A DNA stretch of 64,000 nt from Pseudomonas sp. PSB18 (lineage in GTDB: Bacteria > Pseudomonadota > Gammaproteobacteria > Pseudomonadales > Pseudomonadaceae): the NCBI RefSeq assembly GCF_014596565.1, contig NZ_NOIN01000014.1, positions 62,001 through 126,000 of the forward strand, written 5' to 3'. The notes below the pieces were generated by a model. It saw only the letters and a list, made by a program, of their open reading frames with translations, ran no database searches and was not told where the DNA came from. Below, piece after piece: positions 26,988 through 35,361 of the stretch; within the stretch, counting starts at the first letter, position 1, and the number at the start of each line of letters is the position of its first letter. The position numbers were made by a program, and so were the translations under genes.

Positions 26988-27596
26988 GTGAACAACTTGA
27001 CCGCCAGAGCAGCAGAGCAACTGTCATCTCTTCGTTCGATCGCGCTGATTTGCATGGCGCTCATCACGACGAGTGCCTTCTATCGCTTGAGCATGCCGAT
27101 AGCCGAGAGTCATAGGCTCGCCGAGCCACGTCACTGCCACCCACGTCCGGCGCGCCTGGCGGATGTTGAATTGCGGCCGGTCGATGTCGAACAGCCTGCG
27201 GGCCACCTGCCGATAGGCGCACACCTGATCAGCCCGCGCCGGTTCTACCTGCACCACGGGATCTACCTGGGCGGGGCAGACGTTGCCCATTACTCGGGGT
27301 TCAGCGGTTCGCTCCGGCCGGGTCCCATCGAAGTGACCGATCTTGAGCATTTTGCCAACGGCAAGCCGGTCTGGATGCTTCAGGAACCCTGCAAATACTC
27401 CAGCGAAGAAATCGTTGATCGGGCGCGTTCGCGATTGGGTGAAAAGCAGTACAGGGTGCTCTTCAACAACTGTGAGCATTTCTGCAGTTGGTGCGTCAGC
27501 GGGAACAGCTACAGTGCCCAGGTCGACGCCTGCTTCCATCGTCCCCATGATCTGTTCGCGTTGATTTCGGCACTGGAGCCCCGCTTGGTGGCCTAG
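26988..27596 (+). CDS. LRAT-domain (NlpC/P60-like) protein
   Basis: 202 residues from the GTG at 26988, which has GGAGA 7 nt upstream. The first 35 residues include a hydrophobic stretch (SIALICMALITTSAFYRL), a signal anchor or signal peptide. The rest is an LRAT-type domain: HHGIYLGG holds the catalytic-type histidine and FNNCEHFCSWC the catalytic-type cysteine, in the order expected for the permuted NlpC/P60 papain-like fold. Family members are lipid acyltransferases, phospholipases or amidases; substrate unknown here. It lies between the giant sensor (127 bp) and the FixJ-type regulator (43 bp), all in one direction, so it may be an effector or sensor component of that pathway. Confidence 0.78.
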   Translation: MNNLTARAAEQLSSLRSIALICMALITTSAFYRLSMPIAESHRLAEPRHCHPRPARLADVELRPVDVEQPAGHLPIGAHLISPRRFYLHHGIYLGGADVAHYSGFSGSLRPGPIEVTDLEHFANGKPVWMLQEPCKYSSEEIVDRARSRLGEKQYRVLFNNCEHFCSWCVSGNSYSAQVDACFHRPHDLFALISALEPRLVA

Positions 27597-27639
27597 TGGT
27601 CTGTGCTAGAATTTTTCCGTCCACCCAAGAGGATCGTGC

Positions 27640-28290
27640 ATGAACGGTAGCCCCTCATCCCATGAGTCAGGCAGCAAGGATTCCATGGTGTTCGTGGTGG
27701 ATGACGATGCCTCCATGCGCGATGCATTGAGCAATCTGTTGCGCTCGGTCGGGATCCGTGTCGAGACGTTCGCTTCCACGACGGAGTTTCTTCAGCAACC
27801 AAAGACGGATTGCGCCAGCTGCCTGATTCTCGACGTGCGACTGCAGGGGAGCAGTGGCCTGGACTTCCAGCGCTGGTTGGCGGAGTCGGATTCGAATATT
27901 CCCATCATCTTCATCACCGGCCACGGCGACATCGAGATGTCGGTCAAGGCGATGAAAGCCGGCGCCGTGGATTTCCTGGCCAAACCCTTCCGCGAACAGG
28001 ATCTGCTGGACGCCGTGACCGCTGCACTCCAGGCAGACATCAGGCGTCGCGAAATCCGGCAGCAATCTGCCGACCTGCATGCCCACTACCAGACACTGAC
28101 CGCCCGGGAAAAAGAGGTGATGGCTTTTGCGGTCAAGGGCCTGATGAACAAGCAGATTGCCGGGCAGATGAACCTGAGCGAAATCACCGTGAAAATCCAT
28201 CGCGCCCATGCGATGAAGAAAATGCACGCCAAATCGTTCGCCGACCTGGTTCGAATGGCCGAGTCGCTGGGTGCCGGGCCGGGTCGCTGA
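27640..28290 (+). CDS. FixJ/NarL-type response regulator
   Basis: 216 residues. Receiver domain at about 15-130 with VFVVDDDASMRD, phospho-acceptor Asp in LILDVRLQGSSG (about residue 67), Thr in IIFITGHGD and Lys in FLAKPF. The LuxR-type helix-turn-helix follows at about 145-210 (LTAREKEVMAFAVKGLMNKQ). The architecture is that of FixJ, the normal partner of FixL-type kinases with an HEVNQP box, which is exactly what the giant sensor upstream carries. It probably controls transcription; targets are unknown. A REP pair follows. Confidence 0.9.
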   Translation: MNGSPSSHESGSKDSMVFVVDDDASMRDALSNLLRSVGIRVETFASTTEFLQQPKTDCASCLILDVRLQGSSGLDFQRWLAESDSNIPIIFITGHGDIEMSVKAMKAGAVDFLAKPFREQDLLDAVTAALQADIRRREIRQQSADLHAHYQTLTAREKEVMAFAVKGLMNKQIAGQMNLSEITVKIHRAHAMKKMHAKSFADLVRMAESLGAGPGR

Positions 28291-28336
28291 ACCCCGATTT
28301 TCGCGCCTTCCCAAATATCCTGAACACCCGAATAAC

Positions 28337-28432
28337 CCTGTGGGAGCCGAGCTTGCTCGCGATAGCGGTAGGTCAGCTTGTATCAATGCTAAATGTGCCG
28401 CCGCCATCGCGAGCAAGCTCGGCTCCCACAGG
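28337..28432. repeat. REP pair, variant with GAGCCGAGC
   Basis: Inverted REP doublet; both arms carry the same variant (GTGGGAGCCGAGCTTGCTCG and its complement), showing that the two arms change together. Together with the AT-rich 28433-28579 stretch it fills the gap before the serine hydrolase gene. Confidence 0.9.
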
Positions 28433-28503
28433 TTCGATGCATTCCCGGAGGTAATGATAGGCCCGCATCTTCCAAGGTAAAAATTATTATGTAAAAAGTT
28501 TTA

Positions 28504-28531
28504 TTGACTAAAAAATATAATCGGGTAATTA
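28504..28531 (+). promoter_or_regulatory. Possible sigma-70 promoter of the hydrolase cluster
   Basis: TTGACT (28504-28509) and TAATTA (28526-28531) with a 16-bp spacer in a markedly AT-rich stretch, about 50 bp upstream of the ATG at 28580. The match is moderate; other AT-rich hexamers overlap it. Confidence 0.35.
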
Positions 28532-28579
28532 TTTCCCTGCATCTGCTGTCACGCAGAGTCATTTCCCAGGGGCAACCCG

Positions 28580-29842
28580 ATGAATCAGAACACCGTGCCT
28601 TCATTGGCCAGTCTTTATGTCGAGACGCATGAGTCGTCATCCGACACGCGCTTTACCTCTTCGCTCATGCAAGGCTTTCCGGCCGAACCTCACCGTCGTG
28701 TTACCTGGCACAACTGGATGCGTCCGCCCTTCAATCGATGGGGCTTTCGCAATCTGGCGCGCCTGCGGCCTTCAATCGATGTGCAGGCGGGGGCAGGGCC
28801 GGCCAGCGTCCTGCCGCAGGCGCCACTGGCACTGGATGAGCTGCACTTCAACAGCGAGTGCGGCTTGAGCATCAGCGTGATCGAACACCTGGTGGCCAGC
28901 CAGACCGACGCGTTCCTGGTCATGCAGGGTGATACCGTGCTGTTCGAGCGCTACTTCAACGGCCAGGCGCCCCAGGACCGACACGTCATGTTTTCGGTGA
29001 CCAAATCGCTGGTCGGCACCCTCGGCGAACAGTTGGTCAGCGACGGTGTGCTGGATCCAGCACTGCCCGCCGCCCACTACGTGCCGGAATTCGAAGGCAG
29101 TGCCTACGCCGATGCAACCGTGCGCCAGTTGTTCGACATGGCGGTGGGCATCCACTACAGCGAAGTGTACGAAGACCCGGATTCGGAGAGTTCCCAGTAC
29201 GGCTATGCCTGCGGTTTCCAACCGGCACCCGCGCAGTACGCCCAGTTCGAATCGCTGTACCAATTCCTGCCGTCGCTCCGAAAGCAGGGCGAGCACGGCG
29301 GTTTCTTTCACTACGTGACGGCCACCACCGAGGCCCTGGCCTGGGTCATGGAACGTGCCAGCGGCAAGGCCTGCCATCGCCTGCTGGAAGAGATCTGGAG
29401 CCAATTGGGGTGTGAGCGCGACGGCTATTTCATGGCCGACCCCTGGGGGCGCAGCGTGGCCGGTGCCGGTTTCAGCGCCACCTTGCGCGACATGGCCCGT
29501 TTCGGTCGCCTGCTGGCCAATGACGGCCGTCACGACGGACGCCAGTTGCTGTCGTCCGAGACAGTCGCGCGCATTGCCGCCGGCGCCGACCCGGCGATCT
29601 ACGCCACATCCCCCGACTTTGAAGCCTGGACCCCTGGCGCTTCCTATCGCAGCCAGTGGTACGTCTTCAACGACCACAGCCAGGCGCTCATGGCCGGTGG
29701 CATTCATGGCCAGTACCTGTTCGTGGACAAGCCATCCGGCGTGGTGATCGTCAAGCAGTCGTCCCTGAACGATGCCGTCAGCCCGTTCGATGGGGACAGC
29801 GTGCGCATGTTGCGCGCCATCGCGGCGCACCTCGGCGACTGA
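28580..29842 (+). CDS. Serine hydrolase, class C beta-lactamase fold (NylB-like)
   Basis: 420 residues. The SxxK motif is SVTK (about residue 139), within RHVMFSVTKSLVG, the serine being the nucleophile. The Tyr of the second motif is probably in GIHYSEVYEDPDSES. The C-terminal KTG-like region reads GGIHGQY. The overall layout and the HYSEVY segment resemble 6-aminohexanoate-dimer hydrolases (NylB) and related esterases/amidases rather than true beta-lactamases. There is no signal peptide, so it should be cytoplasmic. It precedes a porin gene (117 bp) and a polyamine-type binding protein, suggesting hydrolysis of an imported amide or ester. The gene is preceded by a REP pair and an AT-rich promoter region. 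Confidence 0.84.
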   Translation: MNQNTVPSLASLYVETHESSSDTRFTSSLMQGFPAEPHRRVTWHNWMRPPFNRWGFRNLARLRPSIDVQAGAGPASVLPQAPLALDELHFNSECGLSISVIEHLVASQTDAFLVMQGDTVLFERYFNGQAPQDRHVMFSVTKSLVGTLGEQLVSDGVLDPALPAAHYVPEFEGSAYADATVRQLFDMAVGIHYSEVYEDPDSESSQYGYACGFQPAPAQYAQFESLYQFLPSLRKQGEHGGFFHYVTATTEALAWVMERASGKACHRLLEEIWSQLGCERDGYFMADPWGRSVAGAGFSATLRDMARFGRLLANDGRHDGRQLLSSETVARIAAGADPAIYATSPDFEAWTPGASYRSQWYVFNDHSQALMAGGIHGQYLFVDKPSGVVIVKQSSLNDAVSPFDGDSVRMLRAIAAHLGD

Positions 29843-29959
29843 CCACGCGTTCCGATGACAAGAATCACGTTCCATTCACCTGGCCTCGCCAGGTGTTGGC
29901 GACGTTCTGCGCCGCCATTCACTGCCCTGTAACAACAATAAATCACACAGGAGCTTCAC

Positions 29960-31294
29960 ATGGTTTCCACGACGCGTTTCTCCCGAACGCTCTTAGCGCT
30001 CGGGTTACCCCTGAGCGCCCAGGTCGCACTGGCGGGCTACACCTTCGAGGATGGCAACCTCAAGGGTGAGGTCAACGTCACCGCCGGCGGTGCAGCCATT
30101 TTCACTCGCAACGTCAACTTCGGCGCTGGCCGTGTGGACATGCGCAGCCGCAAGAATGGCGGCAGCAAAATCGATTGGCAGGAGTTCTACGTCAAGCCGG
30201 GCGTCAAACTGGAGTATGCCTTGCAGCCGGACTTCAGCCTGCTGGCCGGTGGCTCGCTGGTCGGGGCGACGACCTTCGGCGATGGCGATGCCGGCGGCTT
30301 CACCCGCAGTTCCGATGGCGAGGTGGCCACCGAAGAACTCTACGGGGGATTCCGGGCCGGGGAGTGGACGTTCACCGCCGGCCGCCAGAACTACATGATC
30401 GGCACCGGCTTCATCGTCATGGACGGCAATCTGGATCAGCTCAAGGACGGCGCCTACTGGCTCGCACCCAGAAGCGCCTTCAAGGATTCCGCGGTGCTGG
30501 CCTGGGATCACGGTGCCTTGAAAACCCAGGCATTCACCTTGCGCACCGACGATGACCTGGGTGACTTCCGGATGACCGGGGCCAACCTCGACTACAACCT
30601 CGACGATCGGGTGACGCTTGGGGCCATGGCCATGAAGGTCAACGCACTCGGTCCCAAAGGCGCCACACCGCTGCGCCGAGACGGCATGCAGGTGTACAAC
30701 CTGCGGGCGCTCAACGCCAAGGTTCCGGGCTTGCCGGCCTTGACCCTCAACGCCGAGTACGCCTTGGAACGCGGCAACGGCGAAGGCGTCGAGTATGATG
30801 CCGAGGCCTGGTATGGCCAGGCGGACTATGCCTTCGATACCTTGCCGTTGACGCCGGTCGTGGGTTACCGCTACACGAGCTTTTCCGGCGATGACAACCT
30901 GACGGACAACCGCCAGGCGTCCTGGGACCCGCTCAGCAAGGGCTATGTCGATTGGGGCACCTGGCTGGTGGGGGACGTCGTTGGCAACTATCTGCTGTTC
31001 AACAGCAACGAAAACGTTCAGCAATTCTCGATCAAGACCCACCTCAACGAAACCCTCAACCTCGGCGCCATCCACTACCAGTTCTGGCTGGACGAAAAGA
31101 ACTACATGGGCACGGCGGTCAGTGATCGGCGTTTTGCCGACGAAAGCGTCGTCTTCCTGGACTGGGCGCCGTCGAAGGCGTTGGTTTCCTCGCTATCCTA
31201 TAACTGGGTCAAGCCGATGGCCGCGGCCAAGCAGGTGTTCGGCAACGACCGGAAATTCAGCGCGCTGGAATTATCGTTCACCTATCGCTATTGA
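29960..31294 (+). CDS. Outer-membrane porin-like beta-barrel (alginate-export-like)
   Basis: 444 residues. Signal peptide MVSTTRFSRTLLALGLPLSA ending near ALAG. The mature protein alternates polar and aromatic residues in short strands and ends in LSFTYRY, a C-terminal aromatic typical of outer-membrane barrels. The arrangement (GEVNVTAGGAAIFTRNVNFG, WTFTAGRQNYMIGTGF) resembles the alginate-export-domain porin group. Probably a specific channel for the compound handled by the neighbouring hydrolase and binding protein. The next gene starts 38 bp downstream, consistent with one operon. Confidence 0.75.
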   Translation: MVSTTRFSRTLLALGLPLSAQVALAGYTFEDGNLKGEVNVTAGGAAIFTRNVNFGAGRVDMRSRKNGGSKIDWQEFYVKPGVKLEYALQPDFSLLAGGSLVGATTFGDGDAGGFTRSSDGEVATEELYGGFRAGEWTFTAGRQNYMIGTGFIVMDGNLDQLKDGAYWLAPRSAFKDSAVLAWDHGALKTQAFTLRTDDDLGDFRMTGANLDYNLDDRVTLGAMAMKVNALGPKGATPLRRDGMQVYNLRALNAKVPGLPALTLNAEYALERGNGEGVEYDAEAWYGQADYAFDTLPLTPVVGYRYTSFSGDDNLTDNRQASWDPLSKGYVDWGTWLVGDVVGNYLLFNSNENVQQFSIKTHLNETLNLGAIHYQFWLDEKNYMGTAVSDRRFADESVVFLDWAPSKALVSSLSYNWVKPMAAAKQVFGNDRKFSALELSFTYRY

Positions 31295-31332
31295 TGCCGC
31301 GAGCCTTCGCGGCCGCGCTGGAGTGTTTTGCC

Positions 31333-32436
31333 ATGAACAAGTCTTTGCGTAATACGGTATTGGGTGCTCTCGTTTCGTTGCTCGCCAGCGGTGCAAGCAT
31401 GGCCGAAGAGCGGACGGTGCGAATCTATAACTGGATCGAGTACCTGCCGCCGGAAATCCTCAAGAGCTTTCAGGAAGAGACCGGGATCCGTCCGATCTAT
31501 GACGTGTTCGACAGTGTCGAAACCCTGGAGTCCAAGCTGCTGACCGGCAATTCCGGGTACGACGTGGTGTACCCGAGCAGTTCCAACGTCAGTCACCTGA
31601 TCGCCGCCGGCGCCGTCCAGCCCCTGGATCGCAGCCAACTGCCAAGCTGGCAGCAATTGGACCCGGAGTTCATGAAAGGCCTGGAAGCCGTGGGTGACCC
31701 GGGCAACCGCTATGCGGCGCCATACCTGTGGGGCACCACACTGATCGGCTATAACGTCGACAAGGTTCGGCAGGCGCTGGGAGCCGATGTGCCGATAGAC
31801 ACCTGGGACATCATCTTCAAGGAAGAGAACCTGTCCAAACTGGCGAGTTGCGGGGTCGGCTTTCTCGATGCCGCCAACGAGATCGTGCCCATCGCCTTGC
31901 ATTACAAGGGATTGGACCCCAACAGCCAGAGACGTGAGGACTACCCGCAGGCGCAGGCGGCGATGGCCAGGATCCGGCCGTTCATCTCCTACTTCAATTC
32001 GTCACGCTACGGCATGGACCTGGCCAATGGCGACGTCTGCATCGCCGTAGGCTGGTCAGGCGGCGTGGCGCTCGCCAAGCGCCTGGCCGATGCCGCTGGC
32101 AAGGGGGTCAAAGTGGCAATGGCGCTGCCCAAGGAAGGTGCGCCGATGTGGTCGGACGTGATGATGATTCCCACCAACGCTCCCCATACCCAGGAGGCCC
32201 ACGCGTTCATCAACTACATCATGCGGGCCGATGTCATCGCCCGTATCAGCAACAAGATTGGCTACCCCAATCCGAACAAGGACGCCACCGCGCTGGTGAT
32301 CCCGGAAGTCCGTAACGACCCCGCGATGTACATCCCGGACGACGCACGCAAGACGCTGTTCGCCCTGGAGCCCATGCCGGCCGCCATCGAGCGGATCCGC
32401 ACGCGGACCTGGACGGCGATCAAGACCAATCGCTGA
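31333..32436 (+). CDS. Polyamine-type ABC substrate-binding protein (PotD/PotF-like)
   Basis: 367 residues from the ATG at 31333. Signal peptide to about SMAEE. The mature N-terminus VRIYNWIEYLPPEILKSFQ is the typical start of PotF/SpuD-type binding proteins, and YDVVYPSSSNVSHLI, APYLWGTTLIGYN and the IAVGWSGG segment follow the family order. It should bind putrescine, spermidine or a related amine in the periplasm. No permease or ATPase gene is adjacent, so it either uses a transporter encoded elsewhere or works with the porin and hydrolase. Several REP copies follow. Confidence 0.87.
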   Translation: MNKSLRNTVLGALVSLLASGASMAEERTVRIYNWIEYLPPEILKSFQEETGIRPIYDVFDSVETLESKLLTGNSGYDVVYPSSSNVSHLIAAGAVQPLDRSQLPSWQQLDPEFMKGLEAVGDPGNRYAAPYLWGTTLIGYNVDKVRQALGADVPIDTWDIIFKEENLSKLASCGVGFLDAANEIVPIALHYKGLDPNSQRREDYPQAQAAMARIRPFISYFNSSRYGMDLANGDVCIAVGWSGGVALAKRLADAAGKGVKVAMALPKEGAPMWSDVMMIPTNAPHTQEAHAFINYIMRADVIARISNKIGYPNPNKDATALVIPEVRNDPAMYIPDDARKTLFALEPMPAAIERIRTRTWTAIKTNR

Positions 32437-32451
32437 TCCGGGCTATACGAA

Positions 32452-32541
32452 CTGTGGGAGCGGGCTTGCTCGCGAAGGCGGTTTATCAGTCGACTCTGCA
32501 GTGGCTGATCCACCGCCATCGCGAGCAGGCTCGCTCCCACA
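32452..32541. repeat. REP pair
   Basis: Inverted REP doublet after the binding-protein gene. The left arm is slightly diverged (GAGCGGGCTTGCTCGCGAAG), the right arm standard. Confidence 0.85.
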
Positions 32542-32583
32542 GGGATTAGCGTCGGACGCAGAATGCGCGGTCACTGAAAACCT

Positions 32584-32611
32584 GTGTGGGAGCGAGCCTG
32601 CTCGCGATGAC
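32584..32611. repeat. Single REP
   Basis: Third REP copy (TGTGGGAGCGAGCCTGCTCG) 45 bp after the doublet and 20 bp before the end of the TetR gene, making a three-copy REP cluster here. Confidence 0.85.
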
Positions 32612-32630
32612 GATCTGTCAGTGTCTTCCT

Positions 32631-33242
32631 TCAGGCACGCATGCCCTGGAACAGCAACGCCGTAATCCGCTTGACCTGGGCGGAGTGTGCTTCGATATCC
32701 GGCTGTTCCTGGTTGACCAGCCTGAACAGCTGCAAGTGTGAATAATCGTTCAACAGGAAGGCGGCCAGCTCGACGTCCAGGTCGGCGCGCAGCTTGCCGG
32801 CCTGCTGCAGTTCCTTGATCAAGCCACTGATCTCAGCCCTGAGCGCATCGTTCATGGCGCGATAGCCCTCCGGCAGCCCGCCGTCGCCGCCAAACAGAAT
32901 CAAGGGCAGCAATTCGCGCCAGAGGCTGGGGTGCATGACCTCCAGGGCGTAGCCCGTCAGCAGCCGTTCCAGGTAACACAGCGCCTCGACCGGATCCTCT
33001 ATTTCAGGGACCTGCAATCGGGTGTCCTTGAGCGCGCGCTGATCCGCCTCATGGAGGATTTCCAGGATGATCTCCTGCTTGTTGCCGAAGTACTTGAACA
33101 CGGTCGGGGCCGACACCCCGGCCTGGCCGGCGATTTGTTCGATGGTGGTGTTCTGGAAGCCCTGGCGCTCGAACAGTTCGATCGCCGCCTTGCTGATGGC
33201 TTGGCGTCGTTCGGCTTTTTGACGTTCACGCAGTCCGCTCAC
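32631..33242 (-). CDS. TetR family transcriptional regulator
   Basis: 203 residues from the GTG at 33242, with AAAGGA upstream; a reading frame extending to 33395 has no family similarity and is rejected as the start. The N-terminal helix-turn-helix is at about 25-46 (TTIEQIAGQAGVSAPTVFKYF). The C-terminal ligand-binding domain is helical without motif. It is divergent from the broken amino-acid permease gene and may repress it or the neighbouring hydrolase-porin-binding-protein genes. Confidence 0.87.
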   Translation of the reverse strand: MSGLRERQKAERRQAISKAAIELFERQGFQNTTIEQIAGQAGVSAPTVFKYFGNKQEIILEILHEADQRALKDTRLQVPEIEDPVEALCYLERLLTGYALEVMHPSLWRELLPLILFGGDGGLPEGYRAMNDALRAEISGLIKELQQAGKLRADLDVELAAFLLNDYSHLQLFRLVNQEQPDIEAHSAQVKRITALLFQGMRA

Positions 33243-33543
33243 GGGAGGTCCTTTGTCACTGGAATAGAGGGCATACAGAGGCCCGGATCCATGCAAAATA
33301 CTTAACTCGATAAAATATTTAAAGCGTTTATTTGGATGCTGGCTTTTTAGTGCGACCGCTCTGCAACGCCCCTTGCATGAGGCAGGTATGGCCAAATGCT
33401 AGGTAATTTATGACGAGATCAGGCACAAAAGGAGCGCTTACAGATAATTCAGCGAGCAAGTGAGACGGGTAACGTGGCGCACCGTTTCTTCGTAGCGTCT
33501 GTTCCTCGGTACGTTCAATGTCGATTAAAAAGAGAACAAGAAA
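33243..33543. other. Divergent intergenic region, 301 bp
   Basis: Between the TetR gene and the permease. It contains an AT-rich stretch (about 33297-33340, with GATAAAATATTTAAAGCG) likely to hold the promoters. I see no convincing palindromic TetR operator. Confidence 0.45.
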
Positions 33544-34943
33544 ATGACCAGCCCCAGTTTCAAGGATTCGAACGGCCATCTGGCACAGGGCTTCAAGCCT
33601 CGTCACGTCACCATGCTGTCCATTGCCGGGATCATCGGCGCAGGCTTGTTCGTAGGATCGGGGCATGCCATTGCGGCGGCCGGCCCAGCGGTACTGCTGG
33701 CTTATCTGTTCTCCGGCCTGTTGGTGGTGCTGGTCATGCGCATGCTCGGTGAAATGGCGGTAGCCCGCCCGGACACCGGTTCGTTCTCCACCTATGCCGA
33801 CCAGGCCATCGGGCGCTGGGCCGGCTTCACCATCGGTTGGCTGTACTGGTGGTTCTGGGTCCTGGTTATTCCCATCGAAGCGCTGGCCGCCGGGCATGTG
33901 TTGAACCAGTGGTTTCCTTCCATTGACGCTTGGCTGTTTGCTTCGGTATCGATTGTGGCCCTGGCGGTGACGAACCTGTTCAGCGTGTCCAAGTACGGTG
34001 AGTTCGAATTCTGGTTCGCGATGGCCAAGGTCGTGGCGATCATCGGTTTCATTTCCCTGGGTTTCGCCGTCCTGATGGGCGGATTCCCGAGCGGGAAGCC
34101 AGCGGCCTGAGCCGCTTGATGGAAGAACATGGCGGTTTCGCTCCCAACGGTTTGTCGGCGGTGGTCGGGGCCTTCATCACCATCATGTTCAGCTTCATCG
34201 GGACGGAGGCGGTGACGATTGCGGCAGCCGAATCCGATAACCCCGCACAGAACATTGCCAAGGCGACGCGTTCGGTGATCTGGCGGATTGGCGTGTTCTA
34301 CCTGCTGTCGATTTTCGTGGTCATCTCCGTGGTGCCGTGGAACGATCCGCAGCTGGCTTCGGTGGGCTCCTACCAGCGAGCGCTGGAGCTGATGAACATC
34401 CCCCATGCCAAGTTCCTGGTGGATGCCGTGGTACTGATCGCGGTGGCCAGTTGCATGAACTCCTCGATCTACATCGCCTCGCGCATGCTGTACTCGCTGG
34501 GGCGACGCGGCGATGCGCCAAAGGCCTTGAAGGTGACGTCGGGGGAAGGCGTCCCGCGCACAGCAGTGATTGCCAGTACTGTGTTGGGGGCAGGTATCAC
34601 GCTGTTCAGCTACTTCATGCCCGCCGGCCTGTTCCAATTCCTGCTCGCCAGTTCCGGCGCCATCGCGTTGCTGGTGTACCTGGCGATTGCCATCTCCCAA
34701 CTGCGCATGCGCCGGCTGCTGCGTCAGCAGAACGTCGAGCTGACTTTTCGCATGTGGCTGTTCCCCTGGTTGACCTGGCTGGTCATCGTGTTCATCTGCG
34801 CGGCGCTGGCGGTGATGATGGTGACGCCGGAACACCGTAGTGAAGTCAGCTCGACCCTTGGCCTGGCGCTGATCATTTCCTTTATCGGACTGGTCACGTC
34901 GCGGCAGCAGCCGCAGGGGGAGAGGGCGGCGTCCCTGGGCTAG
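33544..34943 (+). pseudogene. APC family amino-acid permease, frameshifted
   Basis: Two adjoining open frames make up one permease. The first (33544-34110) encodes residues 1-188, starting MTSPSFKDSNGHLAQGFKPRH with helices 1-5 including GIIGAGLFVGSGHAI. The second, in another frame, continues directly with GLSRLMEEHGGFAPNG and helices 6-12 to 34943. The join is at the run CCC (34086-34088, in GGATTCCCGAGCGG). One extra base there (for example a fourth C) would read GGFPEREASGLSRL and give a normal protein of about 466 residues of the GABA/aromatic permease group. Either a real one-base deletion or a sequencing error. A second-half start at the ATG at 34119 is possible but would give only half a transporter. 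Confidence 0.8.
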
Positions 34944-34970
34944 CCCCAGGGAAAGCTAGATAAAACACTT

Positions 34971-35114
34971 GTGGCGAGGGGAATCTGTGGCGAGGGGATT
35001 TATCCCCGCTGGGCTGCGCAGCAGCCCTCATGCAGAGCACTCATTTGCCGGCGATTTTGAATTGTCTGGTTTGGGGCTGCTTCGCAGCCCAGCGGGGATA
35101 AATCCCCTCGCCAC
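34971..35114. repeat. Long imperfect inverted repeat (GTGGCGAGGGG family)
   Basis: Arms of about 41 bp at 34987-35027 and 35073-35114 are complementary with one mismatch in the middle (GCGCAGC against GCGAAGC). Each arm contains its own small palindrome, GGGGATTTATCCCC. A partial direct copy (GTGGCGAGGGGAATCT) precedes the left arm. It is a second Pseudomonas repeat family distinct from the REPs; a single-hairpin relative lies at 47244. With the following 247 bp it fills the 418-bp gap before the secretion operon. That remainder presumably holds the promoter but shows no clear motif. Confidence 0.8.
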
Positions 35115-35361
35115 AAGAGGCGTGCCCATCCCCGATCTGTTTCACCTCTGAAACACCCTCCTGAAACCAGGCTCTCCGCCTGTCACCCTGCCTGTAAACC
35201 CTTTCTGCCGATCTGGCACTAACCCGTTCGAGCGTTGTCATTAATGGGCGCCCTGGCGGCGTCACGTCAGCTGTATCGATGGGCTTCTCGAACGCCTTCG
35301 GGCAAAAAACTCGCGATGGATTGCGTCCTGGACCGACTATTTTTTTGCGGGTTGCCATTCT

